Both the position numbers and the translations under genes were made by a program. The notes below the pieces were generated by a model that was given only the letters and a program-made list of their open reading frames with translations, did not search any database and had not been told where the DNA came from. This document shows positions 29,608 to 39,032 of a DNA stretch of 64,000 nt, one piece after another (the first letter of the stretch is position 1; each line of letters begins with the position of its first letter). The stretch lies in assembly GCF_017814945.1 (NCBI RefSeq), contig NZ_JAGIPX010000001.1:62001-126000 (forward strand), read 5' to 3'. The stretch comes from Paraburkholderia sp. LEh10 (GTDB taxonomy: Bacteria > Pseudomonadota > Gammaproteobacteria > Burkholderiales > Burkholderiaceae).

Positions 29608-31043
29608 TCGCTGAACTCCTGTGCGTGGTTATCCGCCCGTTCGCAAGCGTGTGAGGACGCGCGGGCCGGTGCGAGCGCCATCGGCAGCGGCTTCACGGGC
29701 GCCTGGCCGCGCAGCCGGCCGACGGCCTCGAGCGGCACGCGTGCCTCGGCCGCGATCACTTCGGCGCCTGCATGCGCGCAAAAGCGCCCCTGACAACGGC
29801 CCATGCCGACACGCGAAAAAGCCTTCGCGCGATTCGCTTCCAGTGCGCCCATGTCGCGCACGACGTGCCGCAATTCGCCCGCCGTAATTGCCTCGCAGCG
29901 GCACACGATGGTCTCGTCGGGCAGCGCAGCCGCGAAGCGCGCAGGCCACGGAAACGCCGCGCGCAAGCCTGCCGCGAAGCGCGTATAGCGCGCGAGTTGG
30001 GCGCGCAACGATGCAGCGCCCTCGCGTTCGATACCCGCATCGCGCAGCGCGGCCAACGCCGCGAGCCGGCCCGCGCGTTCCGCCGCATCGGCGCCGCGCA
30101 CGCGCGCACCGTCGCCGGCCAGATAGACGCCCGCGACACTGCTGCGGCCATCTCCATCGATATGCGGGAGCCACGTTTGCGTCGCGCTGTCGAAACGGAA
30201 TTCGCAGCCAGCGAGATCGGCCAGCTGTGTTTCCGAACGCAAGTGATAGCCGAGCGCGACGGCATCGCAATTCACATCGAGCGTCGCGCCGCTCGCGAGC
30301 TTCACGCGAACGCCTGTCACGCCATGCTCGGAAGAACCGTCGATAGCAAGCGGCGTCACGCCGCGATGAACGGCCACGCGCGCGCGCCGCAACACGCGCA
30401 TCAGCGCGACGCCTTTGCGCAGCGCTTGCGGCAATGCCAGCAACTGCGGCAACGCACGCACGCGCTGCGCGAGCGTCGACGTGTCGAGCACGGCACTCAC
30501 GGTCGCGCCCGCCTTCACGTATTGCGCCGCCACCAGATACAGCAGCGGCCCCGTGCCCATCATCACCGTCCGCGCGCCCACTGCGCAGCCTTGCGATTTC
30601 AACGCGACCTGCGCGCCGCCGAGACTGAACGTGCCCGCATGATGCCAACCCGGCACGGGCATCAGCCGGTCGGTCGCACCGCTGCAGACGATCAGCGCAT
30701 CGAACGCCAGTTCGTCGTAGCGTGTGCCGCTCACGACATGCACCGCCTTGGGCCCGATATTCCACACCAGCGTGCCGGGCAGATAGTCGATCTGCGCGCG
30801 CAACGCATCGAACTCGCGATGCAGCGATTGCGCGCGCGATGCCTCCGTCCCATACAGCGTTTCATACGTGCGCGAAAATCCTTCCGGCTGCCGTCGATAG
30901 ATCTGGCCGCCGTCGCGCCGCCCTTCGTCGATGACGGTCGGACGCAGCCCCGCTTCGACGAGCGCCTGCGCCGCGCGCACGCCCGCCGGCCCCGCGCCGA
31001 TCACGATTACGTTCAACGGCTTCACGTCCCGCTGCGCGGCCAT
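29604..31043 (-). CDS. FAD/NAD(P)-binding subunit with BFD-like [2Fe-2S] domain (HcnB/OoxA-like)
   Basis: 479 residues from the ATG at 31043; the longer frame is rejected because it lies in the upstream gene. The N-terminal FAD motif is NVIVIGAGPAGVRAAQALVEAG and a second dinucleotide site is VMMGTGPLLYLVAAQY. The C-terminus holds the BFD-like iron-sulfur cysteines: VCRCEAITAGEL and GMGRCQGRFCA. HcnB and opine oxidase subunit A have this layout and pass electrons from the catalytic subunit. The start overlaps the small ferredoxin-like gene by 22 bp. Confidence 0.85.
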   Translation of the reverse strand: MAAQRDVKPLNVIVIGAGPAGVRAAQALVEAGLRPTVIDEGRRDGGQIYRRQPEGFSRTYETLYGTEASRAQSLHREFDALRAQIDYLPGTLVWNIGPKAVHVVSGTRYDELAFDALIVCSGATDRLMPVPGWHHAGTFSLGGAQVALKSQGCAVGARTVMMGTGPLLYLVAAQYVKAGATVSAVLDTSTLAQRVRALPQLLALPQALRKGVALMRVLRRARVAVHRGVTPLAIDGSSEHGVTGVRVKLASGATLDVNCDAVALGYHLRSETQLADLAGCEFRFDSATQTWLPHIDGDGRSSVAGVYLAGDGARVRGADAAERAGRLAALAALRDAGIEREGAASLRAQLARYTRFAAGLRAAFPWPARFAAALPDETIVCRCEAITAGELRHVVRDMGALEANRAKAFSRVGMGRCQGRFCAHAGAEVIAAEARVPLEAVGRLRGQAPVKPLPMALAPARASSHACERADNHAQEFSE

Positions 31044-31342
31044 ACGCCCTCCCCGGCACGCGCCATGCGCGTCACGATCGACATGCCCGGCGCCGCGGGC
31101 GTGGTGCACGCCCGCACGCGCTCGCCTTCCGACGTCCAGACCCAGCAGTCCTGGCACGCACCCATCAGACAGAAGCCCCCGCGTCGGCCGTCGCCGAATT
31201 CGGAATCGCGCAGCGTGTCGTGCGTGGTCAGCAGCGCGACCATCAGCGTGTCGCCTTCAGAAGCCTGCGCGACCACGCCGTCGACGGTGATGTTGAATGT
31301 CTTGCGCGCGGTTTCCGCGACTCTCACGAAGCGCGCCTTCAT
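31022..31342 (-). CDS. Small [2Fe-2S] subunit (HcnA-like)
   Basis: 106 residues from the ATG at 31342, overlapping the ABC ATPase stop (ATGA). A ferredoxin-like fold is indicated by ITVDGVVAQASEGDTLMVALL and the cluster cysteines in GGFCLMGACQDCWVW (C-x4-C-x2-C) with a distal Cys in RACTTP. HcnA and the small subunits of related heterotrimeric dehydrogenases have the same length and motif. It completes the three-subunit enzyme with the two downstream genes. Confidence 0.87.
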   Translation of the reverse strand: MKARFVRVAETARKTFNITVDGVVAQASEGDTLMVALLTTHDTLRDSEFGDGRRGGFCLMGACQDCWVWTSEGERVRACTTPAAPGMSIVTRMARAGEGVWPRSGT

Positions 31343-33168
31343 GCCGCCACCATCTCGGCCGTCTGCATGCGGATCAGTTCGTCCGCCGAGTGATGGCAAC
31401 GAATCTCCGCGCCCGACGGCAGTCTCTTCATCGGTGGCCGCGTGACATTGCACTTGCCGTCGATCCGCGCCGGACAGCGCGCGCGGAAACTGCACAGTTC
31501 GTTCGAATCGCCCGCTGCGCCCATCGCGGGCAACGCGCCACCCGTCAGCGCGCGCCGCGAATCGAGCCAGCCCGGCCGCAATGCGGGCACCGAATCGACC
31601 AGCAAGCCGGTGTACGGGTGATACGGCGGCGCCGCGAGCGCATCGCGTTGACCCGCTTCGACACATTGCCCCGCGTACAGCACGATCACTTCATCGCAAA
31701 TCGCGCGCACCGTCGAAATGTCGTGGCTGATGAACATGTACGACACGCCGAGCTCGCGCCGCAATTCGCCGAGCAGATCGAGGATCGCCGCGCCGACCAC
31801 CGTATCGAGCGCGGACGTCACTTCGTCGCAGAGGATCAGCGCCGGGTTCGCGGCGAGCGCGCGCGCCAGATTCACGCGCTGCTTCTGCCCGCCCGACAAC
31901 CCGCCCGGCTGACGCTTCGCCACCGACGCAGGCAGCTTCACCAGATCGAGCAGTTCGAGCATGCGCTTGTGCGCGGCCGCGCCGCGCAGGCCGTGATAGA
32001 AATTCATCGGTCGCGCGAGAATATCGGCGATCGTGCGGCTCGGATTGAGCGCCGTGTCGGCATTCTGGAACACGATCTGCACGCGCCGATATTGATCGAG
32101 AGTGCGCTCCGAGAGCTTCGCGGGCAGCGCCTTGCCGTCGAGCAGCACGTCGCCGCGCGCCCGATCGACCAGCCCCGCCACCACGCGCGCCAATGTCGTC
32201 TTGCCCGAACCCGATTCGCCGATCACGCCGAGCGTGCAGCCGCGCGCGATCCTCAGGCTCACGTCGTCGAGCACGCGCACGGCGGGCACGCCGTGCGCAT
32301 CGATGCGTCCATAGCCCGCGCTCAGATTGCGGATTTCGAGCAGCGGCGGCGGGCCTTCGGCAACCGTCGACGCGAGGTCGGGTTCGGCACGGCGCGTCGC
32401 GGCAAGCAGTTGCTGCGTGTATTCGTCGGCGGGCGCGTCGAGCACCTGTGCCGTGGTGCCGTTCTCGCGCACCATGCCGCCGTTGAGCACGACGATGCGG
32501 TCGGCCATCTGCGCGACCACGGCAAGATCGTGCGACACATACACGGCCGTCGTGCCGAGTTCGCGCACCACGCGCTTGAACGCGGCGAGCACTTCGATCT
32601 GCGTGGTCACGTCGAGCGCCGTCGTCGGCTCGTCGAACACGACGACGGCGGGATCGGTAATCAGCGCCATCGCCGCCATCAGGCGCTGCAACTGACCGCC
32701 CGACACCTGATGCGGATAGCGCGCGCCGATCGTCTCCGGCGACGGCAGCGCGAGCGAACGGAACAGGTCGACGGCTTTCCCGCGCGCTGCGGCGGGCGTC
32801 ATCAGCTTGTGCAGAAGCGCGGGCTCCGTCACCTGATCCATGATCGTGCGCGCCGGATTGAAGCCCGCCGACGCGCTCTGCGCGACGTATGCCACGGTGC
32901 GCGCCCGCAGCGCGCGCCGCCCGCTGTCGTCGAGCGACAACACGTCCACGCCACCGATCTTCACGGAGCCGCCTGCAATCGAGCAGCCGCCGCGCGCATG
33001 GCCGAGCAGCGACAGCGCGATCGTTGTCTTGCCCGAACCCGATTCGCCGATCAGCGCGAGCACTTCGCCCTTCTTCACCGTGAAATCGACGCCCTTCACG
33101 ATATGGACGACGGGATCGGGCGCGGTGCCTGCGACCACGCGCAAGTCTTTCACTTCGATCATGTTCAT
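31339..33168 (-). CDS. Duplicated ABC ATPase of a dipeptide/opine importer (DppD-DppF fusion, GsiA-like)
   Basis: 609 residues with two complete ATPase units. Unit 1 has Walker A GESGSGKTT at about 42-50, signature VSGGQLQRLMAA and Walker B VVVFDEPTTALD. Unit 2 has Walker A GESGSGKTT near residue 320, FQNADTALNPSRTI, LSGGQKQRVNLARAL and LILCDEVTSALD. The C-terminal Cys-containing tail (LCSFRARCPARIDGKC) is the oligopeptide-transporter ATPase extension. It energises the DppB/DppC-like permeases just upstream and is coupled to them by ATGA overlaps on both sides. Confidence 0.92.
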   Translation of the reverse strand: MNMIEVKDLRVVAGTAPDPVVHIVKGVDFTVKKGEVLALIGESGSGKTTIALSLLGHARGGCSIAGGSVKIGGVDVLSLDDSGRRALRARTVAYVAQSASAGFNPARTIMDQVTEPALLHKLMTPAAARGKAVDLFRSLALPSPETIGARYPHQVSGGQLQRLMAAMALITDPAVVVFDEPTTALDVTTQIEVLAAFKRVVRELGTTAVYVSHDLAVVAQMADRIVVLNGGMVRENGTTAQVLDAPADEYTQQLLAATRRAEPDLASTVAEGPPPLLEIRNLSAGYGRIDAHGVPAVRVLDDVSLRIARGCTLGVIGESGSGKTTLARVVAGLVDRARGDVLLDGKALPAKLSERTLDQYRRVQIVFQNADTALNPSRTIADILARPMNFYHGLRGAAAHKRMLELLDLVKLPASVAKRQPGGLSGGQKQRVNLARALAANPALILCDEVTSALDTVVGAAILDLLGELRRELGVSYMFISHDISTVRAICDEVIVLYAGQCVEAGQRDALAAPPYHPYTGLLVDSVPALRPGWLDSRRALTGGALPAMGAAGDSNELCSFRARCPARIDGKCNVTRPPMKRLPSGAEIRCHHSADELIRMQTAEMVAA

Positions 33169-34124
33169 TGGCCGCCTCCGTGAGCACGCGCGCCATGGCG
33201 GCGCAGGCTGTCGATCAGAAGATTCACGCCGACCGTCAGCGTGGCGATCGCGACAGCGGGCATCAGCACGGCAGGCGCGCCTTCCGCGAGACCGCCGATG
33301 TTCTCGCGCACCAACGAGCCCCAGTCCGCATTCGGCGGCTGCACGCCCAGCCCCAGAAAACTCAGGCCGGAGAGCAGCAGCACGATGAACACGAAGCGCA
33401 AGCCGAAGTCCGCGAGCATCGGATGAATCATGTTCGGCAGCACCTCGACGCGCGCGATGTAGAACAGCCCTTCGCCGCGCGCCTTCGCGACCTGCACGTA
33501 TTCGAGCGTCATCAGGTTGACCGCGAGCGAGCGCGAGATGCGGAACGCGCCGGGAATGTACGCGAGCGCGGCGACCAGGATCAGCATCGGCACCGACGAG
33601 CCGAATGCCGCAATCACGACGAGCGCGAGCACCTTGCTCGGAATCGAGATCAGTGCATCGAACAGACGGCTGAGGATCTCATCGGCCCAACGCCCGGAGA
33701 CGGCCGCGACCAGACCGAAGAACGTGCCGATGCAGCTCGCGAGCACCGTCGATGCAAGCGCGAGTCCGACCGTGTATTGCGTGCCGTACAGCACGCGGCT
33801 CAGCATGTCGCGGCCCAGGTAGTCGGTGCCGAGCGGGTGCGCGGCGCTGTACACGCCGAAGATTTCCGTCGACGTCACGGCCCCGCCCTTGTATGGCGCG
33901 ATCAATGGCCCGATGAAGGCGACGCAAAGCCAGAACACGACGAGCGAGAGACCGGTCAGGCCGAGCAGCGAGAAGCGGTTCACAAGGCGGCGCAGCGCCC
34001 CGCGCTGCACGGCTTGCGGTTCGGCAGGCGCCTCTTCGTGGCGGGCGTCGGCGCACGGCTTGCCGTCTTCGTCGGGCGTTGCGTAGAGAACGGTCGTTGC
34101 GTGAGATGTGGCGGGTCGGTTCAT
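33165..34124 (-). CDS. ABC transporter permease, DppC-like
   Basis: 319 residues from the ATG at 34124, which overlaps the DppB-like stop (ATGA). A cytosolic lead of about 50 residues precedes the first helix LGLTGLSLVVFWLCVAFIGPL. AAHPLGTDYLGRDMLSRVLYG is the hallmark loop of OppC/DppC permeases, and VQVAKARGEGLFYIARVEVLPN is the EAA loop. It pairs with the DppB-like permease to import peptides, opines or similar solutes. Confidence 0.92.
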   Translation of the reverse strand: MNRPATSHATTVLYATPDEDGKPCADARHEEAPAEPQAVQRGALRRLVNRFSLLGLTGLSLVVFWLCVAFIGPLIAPYKGGAVTSTEIFGVYSAAHPLGTDYLGRDMLSRVLYGTQYTVGLALASTVLASCIGTFFGLVAAVSGRWADEILSRLFDALISIPSKVLALVVIAAFGSSVPMLILVAALAYIPGAFRISRSLAVNLMTLEYVQVAKARGEGLFYIARVEVLPNMIHPMLADFGLRFVFIVLLLSGLSFLGLGVQPPNADWGSLVRENIGGLAEGAPAVLMPAVAIATLTVGVNLLIDSLRRHGARAHGGGQ

Positions 34125-35077
34125 CGTTGACGCAGCCTCGGGTTGGAGATGATTTGACATAGGTCGGCGATCAGAACGAGCGCGAGATATGCCGCGCAGA
34201 ACACCATCACGCAGCCCTGCACGAGCGGCATGTCGCGGTTCGTGACGGCATCGACCATCAGGCTCGCGAGCCCCGGATAGTTGAAGATCGATTCGACGAT
34301 CACCACGCCGCCGAACAGATACGACAGACTCAACGCAACGGCATTGGCGATCGGGCCGATCGCGTTGGGCAGCACGTGGCGTAACACGATGCGCATCGGC
34401 GATGCGCCCTTCAGCAAGGCCATCTCGACATACGACGCATTCAGCTGGTCGAGCACCGCCGCGCGCGTCATACGCGCCATCTGCGCAACGATCACGCAGC
34501 ACAGCGTCATCACCGGCATCGCATAGATGCGCAGCAGCGCGCCGAACGACGTCACCTCCGATAGATACGACAGCGCCGGCAGCCAGCGCAGCTTCACGGC
34601 AAACACGAGCACGGCGACCGTCGCGATCAGGAACTCGGGCACGGCGAGTGTCGACAGCGTCAGCACATTGAGCACGCGGTCGAGCAGCGAACCGCGGAAC
34701 ATCGCCGACAACACGCCGATCACGAGCGCAACAGGCACGGACACTAGCGCCGTCAGTCCGGCGAGCACGAGCGAGTTGGGCAGACGCGTCGCGATCAGTT
34801 CGCTGACGGGCATGTTGTTCGACAGCGACGTGCCGAAGTTGCCGCTCACGACATGCATGAGCCACTGCACATAGCGCTGCAGCGCGGGCTGATCGAGGCC
34901 GAACTGGTGGCGCAAGGCGGCGACCTGTTCGGGCGTGGCGGCCTGGCCGAGCGCCTGTTGCGCCGCGTCGCCGGGCAGCAGGCCCGTGATCGCGAACACG
35001 ATCGCCGACACCAGCAGCAGCGTCAGCAACGCGAGACCGAGGCGCGCGGCGATGAGTCGTTGCGCGTGAGCTTTCAT
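34121..35077 (-). CDS. ABC transporter permease, DppB-like
   Basis: 318 residues. The first helix (LGLALLTLLLVSAIVFAITGL) is followed by GDAAQQALGQAATPEQVAAL and LRHQFGLDQPALQRY, the characteristic periplasmic loop of OppB/DppB. The EAA loop is ALLKGASPMRIVLRHVLPNA. Its product forms the channel with the DppC-like protein. A hairpin lies between the binding-protein gene and this start, which could lower permease expression relative to the binding protein. Confidence 0.92.
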   Translation of the reverse strand: MKAHAQRLIAARLGLALLTLLLVSAIVFAITGLLPGDAAQQALGQAATPEQVAALRHQFGLDQPALQRYVQWLMHVVSGNFGTSLSNNMPVSELIATRLPNSLVLAGLTALVSVPVALVIGVLSAMFRGSLLDRVLNVLTLSTLAVPEFLIATVAVLVFAVKLRWLPALSYLSEVTSFGALLRIYAMPVMTLCCVIVAQMARMTRAAVLDQLNASYVEMALLKGASPMRIVLRHVLPNAIGPIANAVALSLSYLFGGVVIVESIFNYPGLASLMVDAVTNRDMPLVQGCVMVFCAAYLALVLIADLCQIISNPRLRQR

Positions 35078-35100
35078 CGGATATCGCCTCCTTTATAAGC

Positions 35101-35126
35101 CGCGTGCCGCGCATCGGCGGCACGCG
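35101..35126 (-). promoter_or_regulatory. Intercistronic hairpin between binding-protein and permease genes
   Basis: CGCGTGCCG (35101-35109) and CGGCACGCG (35118-35126) form a perfect 9-bp stem with an 8-nt loop. It lies 17 bp after the binding-protein stop on the transcribed strand. No T-tract follows, so partial termination or protection of the upstream message is likelier than full termination, as is common in binding-protein-dependent transport operons. Confidence 0.55.
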
Positions 35127-35142
35127 TGATGGCAAAGCGGAC

Positions 35143-36765
35143 TCAGGCTTCGAGCCAGACGTTCTCCGCGAACATGAAGCCCATCAGGCCGGCGAGCGGA
35201 ATCGAGCCGAGCCCTTTGAGCTTCGACGAATGCGCATCGAGCGAACTCTGGAACATCGGAATGCCGATGCCGCCGTCTTCATGCACGAGCTGCTGCATGT
35301 CGCCGTAGATCTTCTTGCGTTTCGCGTCGTCGGGTTCGCCGCGCGCGGCGACCAGCATCTGGTCGAACTTCGGGTTCTTCCAGTTCGCTTCGTTCCACGG
35401 CGCATCCGACTTGAAGAACTGCGTGAACAGCACGTCGGCGCTCGGGCGCGCATTGATGTTGCCGTAGCCGAGCGGATGCTTCATCCAGTGATTCGACCAG
35501 TAGCCGTCGGACGGCACGCGCACCACCTGCAGATTCAGGCCTGCTTGCGGCGCGACCTGTTGCAGCAGCATCGCCATTTCGACGGAGCCTTCGGCTGCGG
35601 GCGACGCATACAGCTGCACGGGCGCGCTGCCGAGCTTCGCCTTCTGGAAATAGAACTTCGCCTTCTCCGGATCGAACGCGCGTTGCGGCAGGCCCGACAG
35701 ATAGTACTTGTTGGTCGGATCGATCGGCTGGTCGTTGCCGATCGCGCCATACCCGAGAAACACGGCACGGCGAATCTGCTCGCGATCCATCAGATGCGTC
35801 AGGCCGCGGCGGAAATCCGCCGTGCCCGTGATGCCGCCTTCGTCGCGCATGATGAGGTCCGTGTACTGGCCCGTCTTCGTCTCGAGCACGGAGAAGCCCG
35901 GCGTGCCCTTGATGCGCGCCGTCGAACGCGGGCTCACGGCGTTGATCAGTTGCACGTCGCCGGACAGCAGCGCGTTCACGCGCGCCGATTCGTCGCCGAT
36001 GCCGATCAGCTCCACCTCGTCGAGATGCGGCATGCCCGGCTTCCAGTACTTCTCGTTGCGCACGCCGACCGTGCGCACGCCCGGCGAGAACTCCTTGAGC
36101 TTGAACGGGCCCGTGCCGACGGCCGTCTTGAAGTCGGTCGTGCCGTCCTTGATGATCAGGAAGTGCGACGTCGCCAGAATCACGGGCAGGTCCGCGTTCG
36201 CGCCTTCGAGCGTGATCGTCACTTCGTTCGGGCCCGTCGCTTTCACTTCCTTGATCTGGTCGGCGAGCGTCTTCGCTTTCGAGCCGACAGCGGGATCCTT
36301 GTGGCGCATCAGCGAATAGATCACGTCGTTCGGCGTGAGCGACTTGCCGTCGTGGAACTGCACGCCGCTGCGCAGCTTGACGACCCACACGGTTGCATCC
36401 TTCGTATCCAGCGATTCCGCCAACGCCATCTTCGCGCCAAGATGCGCGTCGAGTTCCGTCAGGCCGTTGTAGAACATGTTCGCGCGCACGTAGTCGGTGC
36501 CGAGCGCGCCCTTCGCCGGGTCGAGCGTATCGGCGGCGGAGGCCGACTGCGTCGCCACGCGAATCTTGCCGCCCTGCTTCGGCTTGCCCTGCTGCTGGGC
36601 GAATGCGGCGCTGCTCGTCGCCAGCAGGCCCGCGCCCGTCAGCGACATCAGTCCGCCCGCGGCCATCGCGCGCAGCACGTCGCGCCGCGAGGCGCCGCGC
36701 CGCGTCAACTCTTCGAGCCGGATGCCGGCGTGGGCGACTGCTTCAGGCGATTTATCGATGCTCAT
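35143..36765 (-). CDS. ABC transporter periplasmic binding protein, DppA/OppA-like (family 5)
   Basis: 540 residues from the ATG at 36765, starting MSIDKSPEAVAHAG. A twin-arginine signal peptide is visible: GASRRDVLRAMAAGGLMSLTGAG, cleaved near AAFAQQ, so it is exported folded. The family-5 pattern follows: LTELDAHLGAKMALAESLDTKD, VVKLRSGVQFHDGKSLTPNDVIYSL, and DFRRGLTHLMDREQIRRAVF. It captures peptides, opines or similar compounds for the DppBC/DF-type importer downstream. Upstream lies an FAD oxidase of the same operon. Confidence 0.92.
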   Translation of the reverse strand: MSIDKSPEAVAHAGIRLEELTRRGASRRDVLRAMAAGGLMSLTGAGLLATSSAAFAQQQGKPKQGGKIRVATQSASAADTLDPAKGALGTDYVRANMFYNGLTELDAHLGAKMALAESLDTKDATVWVVKLRSGVQFHDGKSLTPNDVIYSLMRHKDPAVGSKAKTLADQIKEVKATGPNEVTITLEGANADLPVILATSHFLIIKDGTTDFKTAVGTGPFKLKEFSPGVRTVGVRNEKYWKPGMPHLDEVELIGIGDESARVNALLSGDVQLINAVSPRSTARIKGTPGFSVLETKTGQYTDLIMRDEGGITGTADFRRGLTHLMDREQIRRAVFLGYGAIGNDQPIDPTNKYYLSGLPQRAFDPEKAKFYFQKAKLGSAPVQLYASPAAEGSVEMAMLLQQVAPQAGLNLQVVRVPSDGYWSNHWMKHPLGYGNINARPSADVLFTQFFKSDAPWNEANWKNPKFDQMLVAARGEPDDAKRKKIYGDMQQLVHEDGGIGIPMFQSSLDAHSSKLKGLGSIPLAGLMGFMFAENVWLEA

Positions 36766-36833
36766 GAAACTCTCCGCGTCAGATGGTCTTGGGGGAAATT
36801 CGGCAGCTTCGGGCTGTCTGTGTAAAAGCAAGG

Positions 36834-38108
36834 TCAGTAGAAAACGTCTTTGATCTGGTAATACGCGCCGACGAGCGGCAGGAACCACGGCTTGCCCGTG
36901 TGCCCCGGAATCGCGGGCCAGTCGAAATCGCGCCAGGGGTTCGCGGCCGCATTGCCGCCGATCACCTCGGCCATCACCTGGCCCATATGCGTCGACATCT
37001 GCGTGCCGTGGCCGCTGTAGCCCATCGAGAAGTAAATGCCGTCGTGCTGACCGGCGCGCGGCAGACGGTCCGCCGTGATATCGACGAGTCCGCCCCAGCA
37101 ATAGTCGATGCGCGCATCCGCGAGACTCGGGAACGTCTGCGCGAGATTCGCTTGCAGGATCCGGCCGCTCTTCGCATCCGACGGCTGCTCGGACGCGGTG
37201 AAGCGCGCGCGTCCGCCGAACAGCAGGCGCGAGTCGGGCGTCACGCGAAAGTAGTTGTGCATCAGGCGGCTCGTCGTGTACGAGCGGCGCTGCGGCAAGA
37301 GGCGCGCGAGCTGATCGGCAGGCAGTGGCTGCGTCACGACGATGAACGAACCCACGGGCGCGAGCCTGCGCCGATACCAGCCGAATGGCCCATGCCGCGA
37401 CGGCCCCGTCGCGATCAACACCTGCTGCGCGCGCAGCGCGCCGCGCGCGGATTCGATGCGATACGCGCCGCGATCCTTGTCGATCGACGTGACGGTGGCC
37501 CGCTCGAACAGGCGCGCGCCGTTGCGCACCGCCGCGTTCGCGAGTCCTGCCGCGAACCTGCCCATATGCATCTGGCCGCCGCGCTTTTGCAGCAGACCGC
37601 CGAAGAAGCTATCCGATTCGACTTCGCTGCGAATGCGCTCGCGCGCAATGATCTCGACGTCGGGATCGACTTCGCGGCGAATCAGTTCGGCCGTCTGTTC
37701 GAGATGCGCGAGATGATGCGGCTTCGCGGCGAGCTTGAGCTTGCCCGACGCGAGATAGTCGCAGTCGATCTGCTCTTCGCGGATCAGCCGCTCGACGGTA
37801 TCGACGGCAGCCGCATACGCGCGATAACAGCCCTGCGCACGTTCGACGCCCAGTTGCTCGCGCAGCGCCGCATAGTCCTGCGCGACGCCCGTGTTGCACT
37901 GGCCGCCGTTGCGTCCCGACGCGCCGCCGCCGATGCGCCCGGCATCGAGCACCGTCACCGACGCGCCGCGTTTGCCGAGCGCGAGCGCGGCAGACAACCC
38001 GGTGAAACCGCCGCCGATCACGGCGACGTCGACGTAGCCTTCGACGGGCTCTTCGCTCGCCGGAATGCCGGCGGGCGCAGTGTCGAGCCAGTAGGAGTCG
38101 AGTTTCAT
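36834..38108 (-). CDS. FAD-dependent oxidoreductase (DAO fold, PuuB/OrdL-like)
   Basis: 424 residues from the ATG at 38108 (AAGGAC upstream), starting MKLDSYWLDTAPAGIPAS. VDVAVIGGGFTGLSAALALGKRG is the FAD site and GGGASGRNGGQCNTG the conserved loop; MGYSGHGTQMSTHMG near the C-terminus contacts FAD. It resembles the oxidase at 23736-25064 in fold and context, each being followed or preceded by a HAD hydrolase and an aldehyde dehydrogenase. A gamma-glutamyl-polyamine or N-alkyl amino acid is a plausible substrate type, by family only. Confidence 0.85.
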   Translation of the reverse strand: MKLDSYWLDTAPAGIPASEEPVEGYVDVAVIGGGFTGLSAALALGKRGASVTVLDAGRIGGGASGRNGGQCNTGVAQDYAALREQLGVERAQGCYRAYAAAVDTVERLIREEQIDCDYLASGKLKLAAKPHHLAHLEQTAELIRREVDPDVEIIARERIRSEVESDSFFGGLLQKRGGQMHMGRFAAGLANAAVRNGARLFERATVTSIDKDRGAYRIESARGALRAQQVLIATGPSRHGPFGWYRRRLAPVGSFIVVTQPLPADQLARLLPQRRSYTTSRLMHNYFRVTPDSRLLFGGRARFTASEQPSDAKSGRILQANLAQTFPSLADARIDYCWGGLVDITADRLPRAGQHDGIYFSMGYSGHGTQMSTHMGQVMAEVIGGNAAANPWRDFDWPAIPGHTGKPWFLPLVGAYYQIKDVFY

Positions 38109-38148
38109 CGGATGTCCTTGCGCGGGTGACGACAATGGCGTGCGTCTA

Positions 38149-38817
38149 TCAAAGGCCGAGCTTCGTCGCGAGCTCGCCGATCGTGTCGACTTCGTAGTAC
38201 TCGTAGTACGGCGTGCCCGGCTCGTGGCCGCGCTTGACGAACGCCTTGTGCCTGATGCCCATGTCGTGCGCCGTCATCAGGTCGTAGCGCAGGCTCGACG
38301 ACACATGCAGCACGTCGCCCGGATTGCAGTTGAGCTGGTCGAACATATACTCGAAGCCCGGCATGCGCGGCTTGTACGATTGCGCCTGCTGCGCCGTGAA
38401 CACCCGATGGAACGGCGCGCCGAGCTTGTCGACGTTGCTTTGGATCTGATCGTCCGAAGCGTTCGACAGAATCACCAGCTTGTACTTTTTCGCGAGACGC
38501 GCGAGGCCTTCCGGCACGTCGGGATGCGGACCCCACGTCGGCACGGCCAGATAGAACTTCTCTGCTTCCGTTTCATTGAACTCGACATTCATGCGCTTGC
38601 ACGTGCGGCGCACGGCATTGACGATCACGTCGCGATACGGCTTCCATGCGCCGAGCACTTCATCGCGGCGATAGCCCGAGAAGAACGCGACGAATTTCTC
38701 CAGCTCGGCGCCGTGCAGACGGTCGCCGTACGTCTCGCGGGCCATGTCGCCCATGCGGAACTTCGTAAGCGTGCCGTAGCAGTCGAACGTGATGTACTTC
38801 GGCTCGAAATCGATCAT
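38149..38817 (-). CDS. HAD-family hydrolase (L-2-haloacid dehalogenase-like)
   Basis: 222 residues from the ATG at 38817. Motif I is YITFDCYGTLTKF with nucleophile Asp, motif II is VILSNASDD, motif III includes QAQSYKPRMPGFEYMF, and HVSSSLRYDLMTAHDMG is motif IV. This is the haloacid dehalogenase/phosphatase subgroup. It ends 40 bp before the FAD oxidase start, so both are co-transcribed. The repetition of HAD plus FAD oxidase in two operons of this window suggests a linked function that I cannot name. Confidence 0.82.
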   Translation of the reverse strand: MIDFEPKYITFDCYGTLTKFRMGDMARETYGDRLHGAELEKFVAFFSGYRRDEVLGAWKPYRDVIVNAVRRTCKRMNVEFNETEAEKFYLAVPTWGPHPDVPEGLARLAKKYKLVILSNASDDQIQSNVDKLGAPFHRVFTAQQAQSYKPRMPGFEYMFDQLNCNPGDVLHVSSSLRYDLMTAHDMGIRHKAFVKRGHEPGTPYYEYYEVDTIGELATKLGL

Positions 38818-39032
38818 GGTGTCAGTCCTATCGTTGTGGTGAACCCACGCGGAGTTCAGTGGCGGAACAGGAAAACGCATCCCTGCGGAAAATTTAAACA
38901 GTGCAAAAAGTACGGGTGTCGCTGATTCGAGTGGCTCGCGCGATACAAACCACGCGTTTTGAGGGGCTTCGGCAGCAGACTATGCGGCGGCGTTTTCATC
39001 GCTGGCGCGTCGCTGGCGTCGCCCCGGATTCG

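Noticed and set aside
28444..31342. Calling the HcnABC-like genes a cyanide synthase
   Set aside because: The same subunit layout is used by opine and hydroxyproline dehydrogenases, and the transporter context favours catabolism.
29772..33183. Long plus-strand frames opposite the HcnB-like and ABC ATPase genes
   Set aside because: Both lie antisense to genes with complete conserved motifs; their composition is typical of complement frames in high-GC DNA.
35104..38129. Long plus-strand frames opposite the binding protein and FAD oxidase
   Set aside because: Antisense shadows of well-supported genes; no ribosome sites or motifs.
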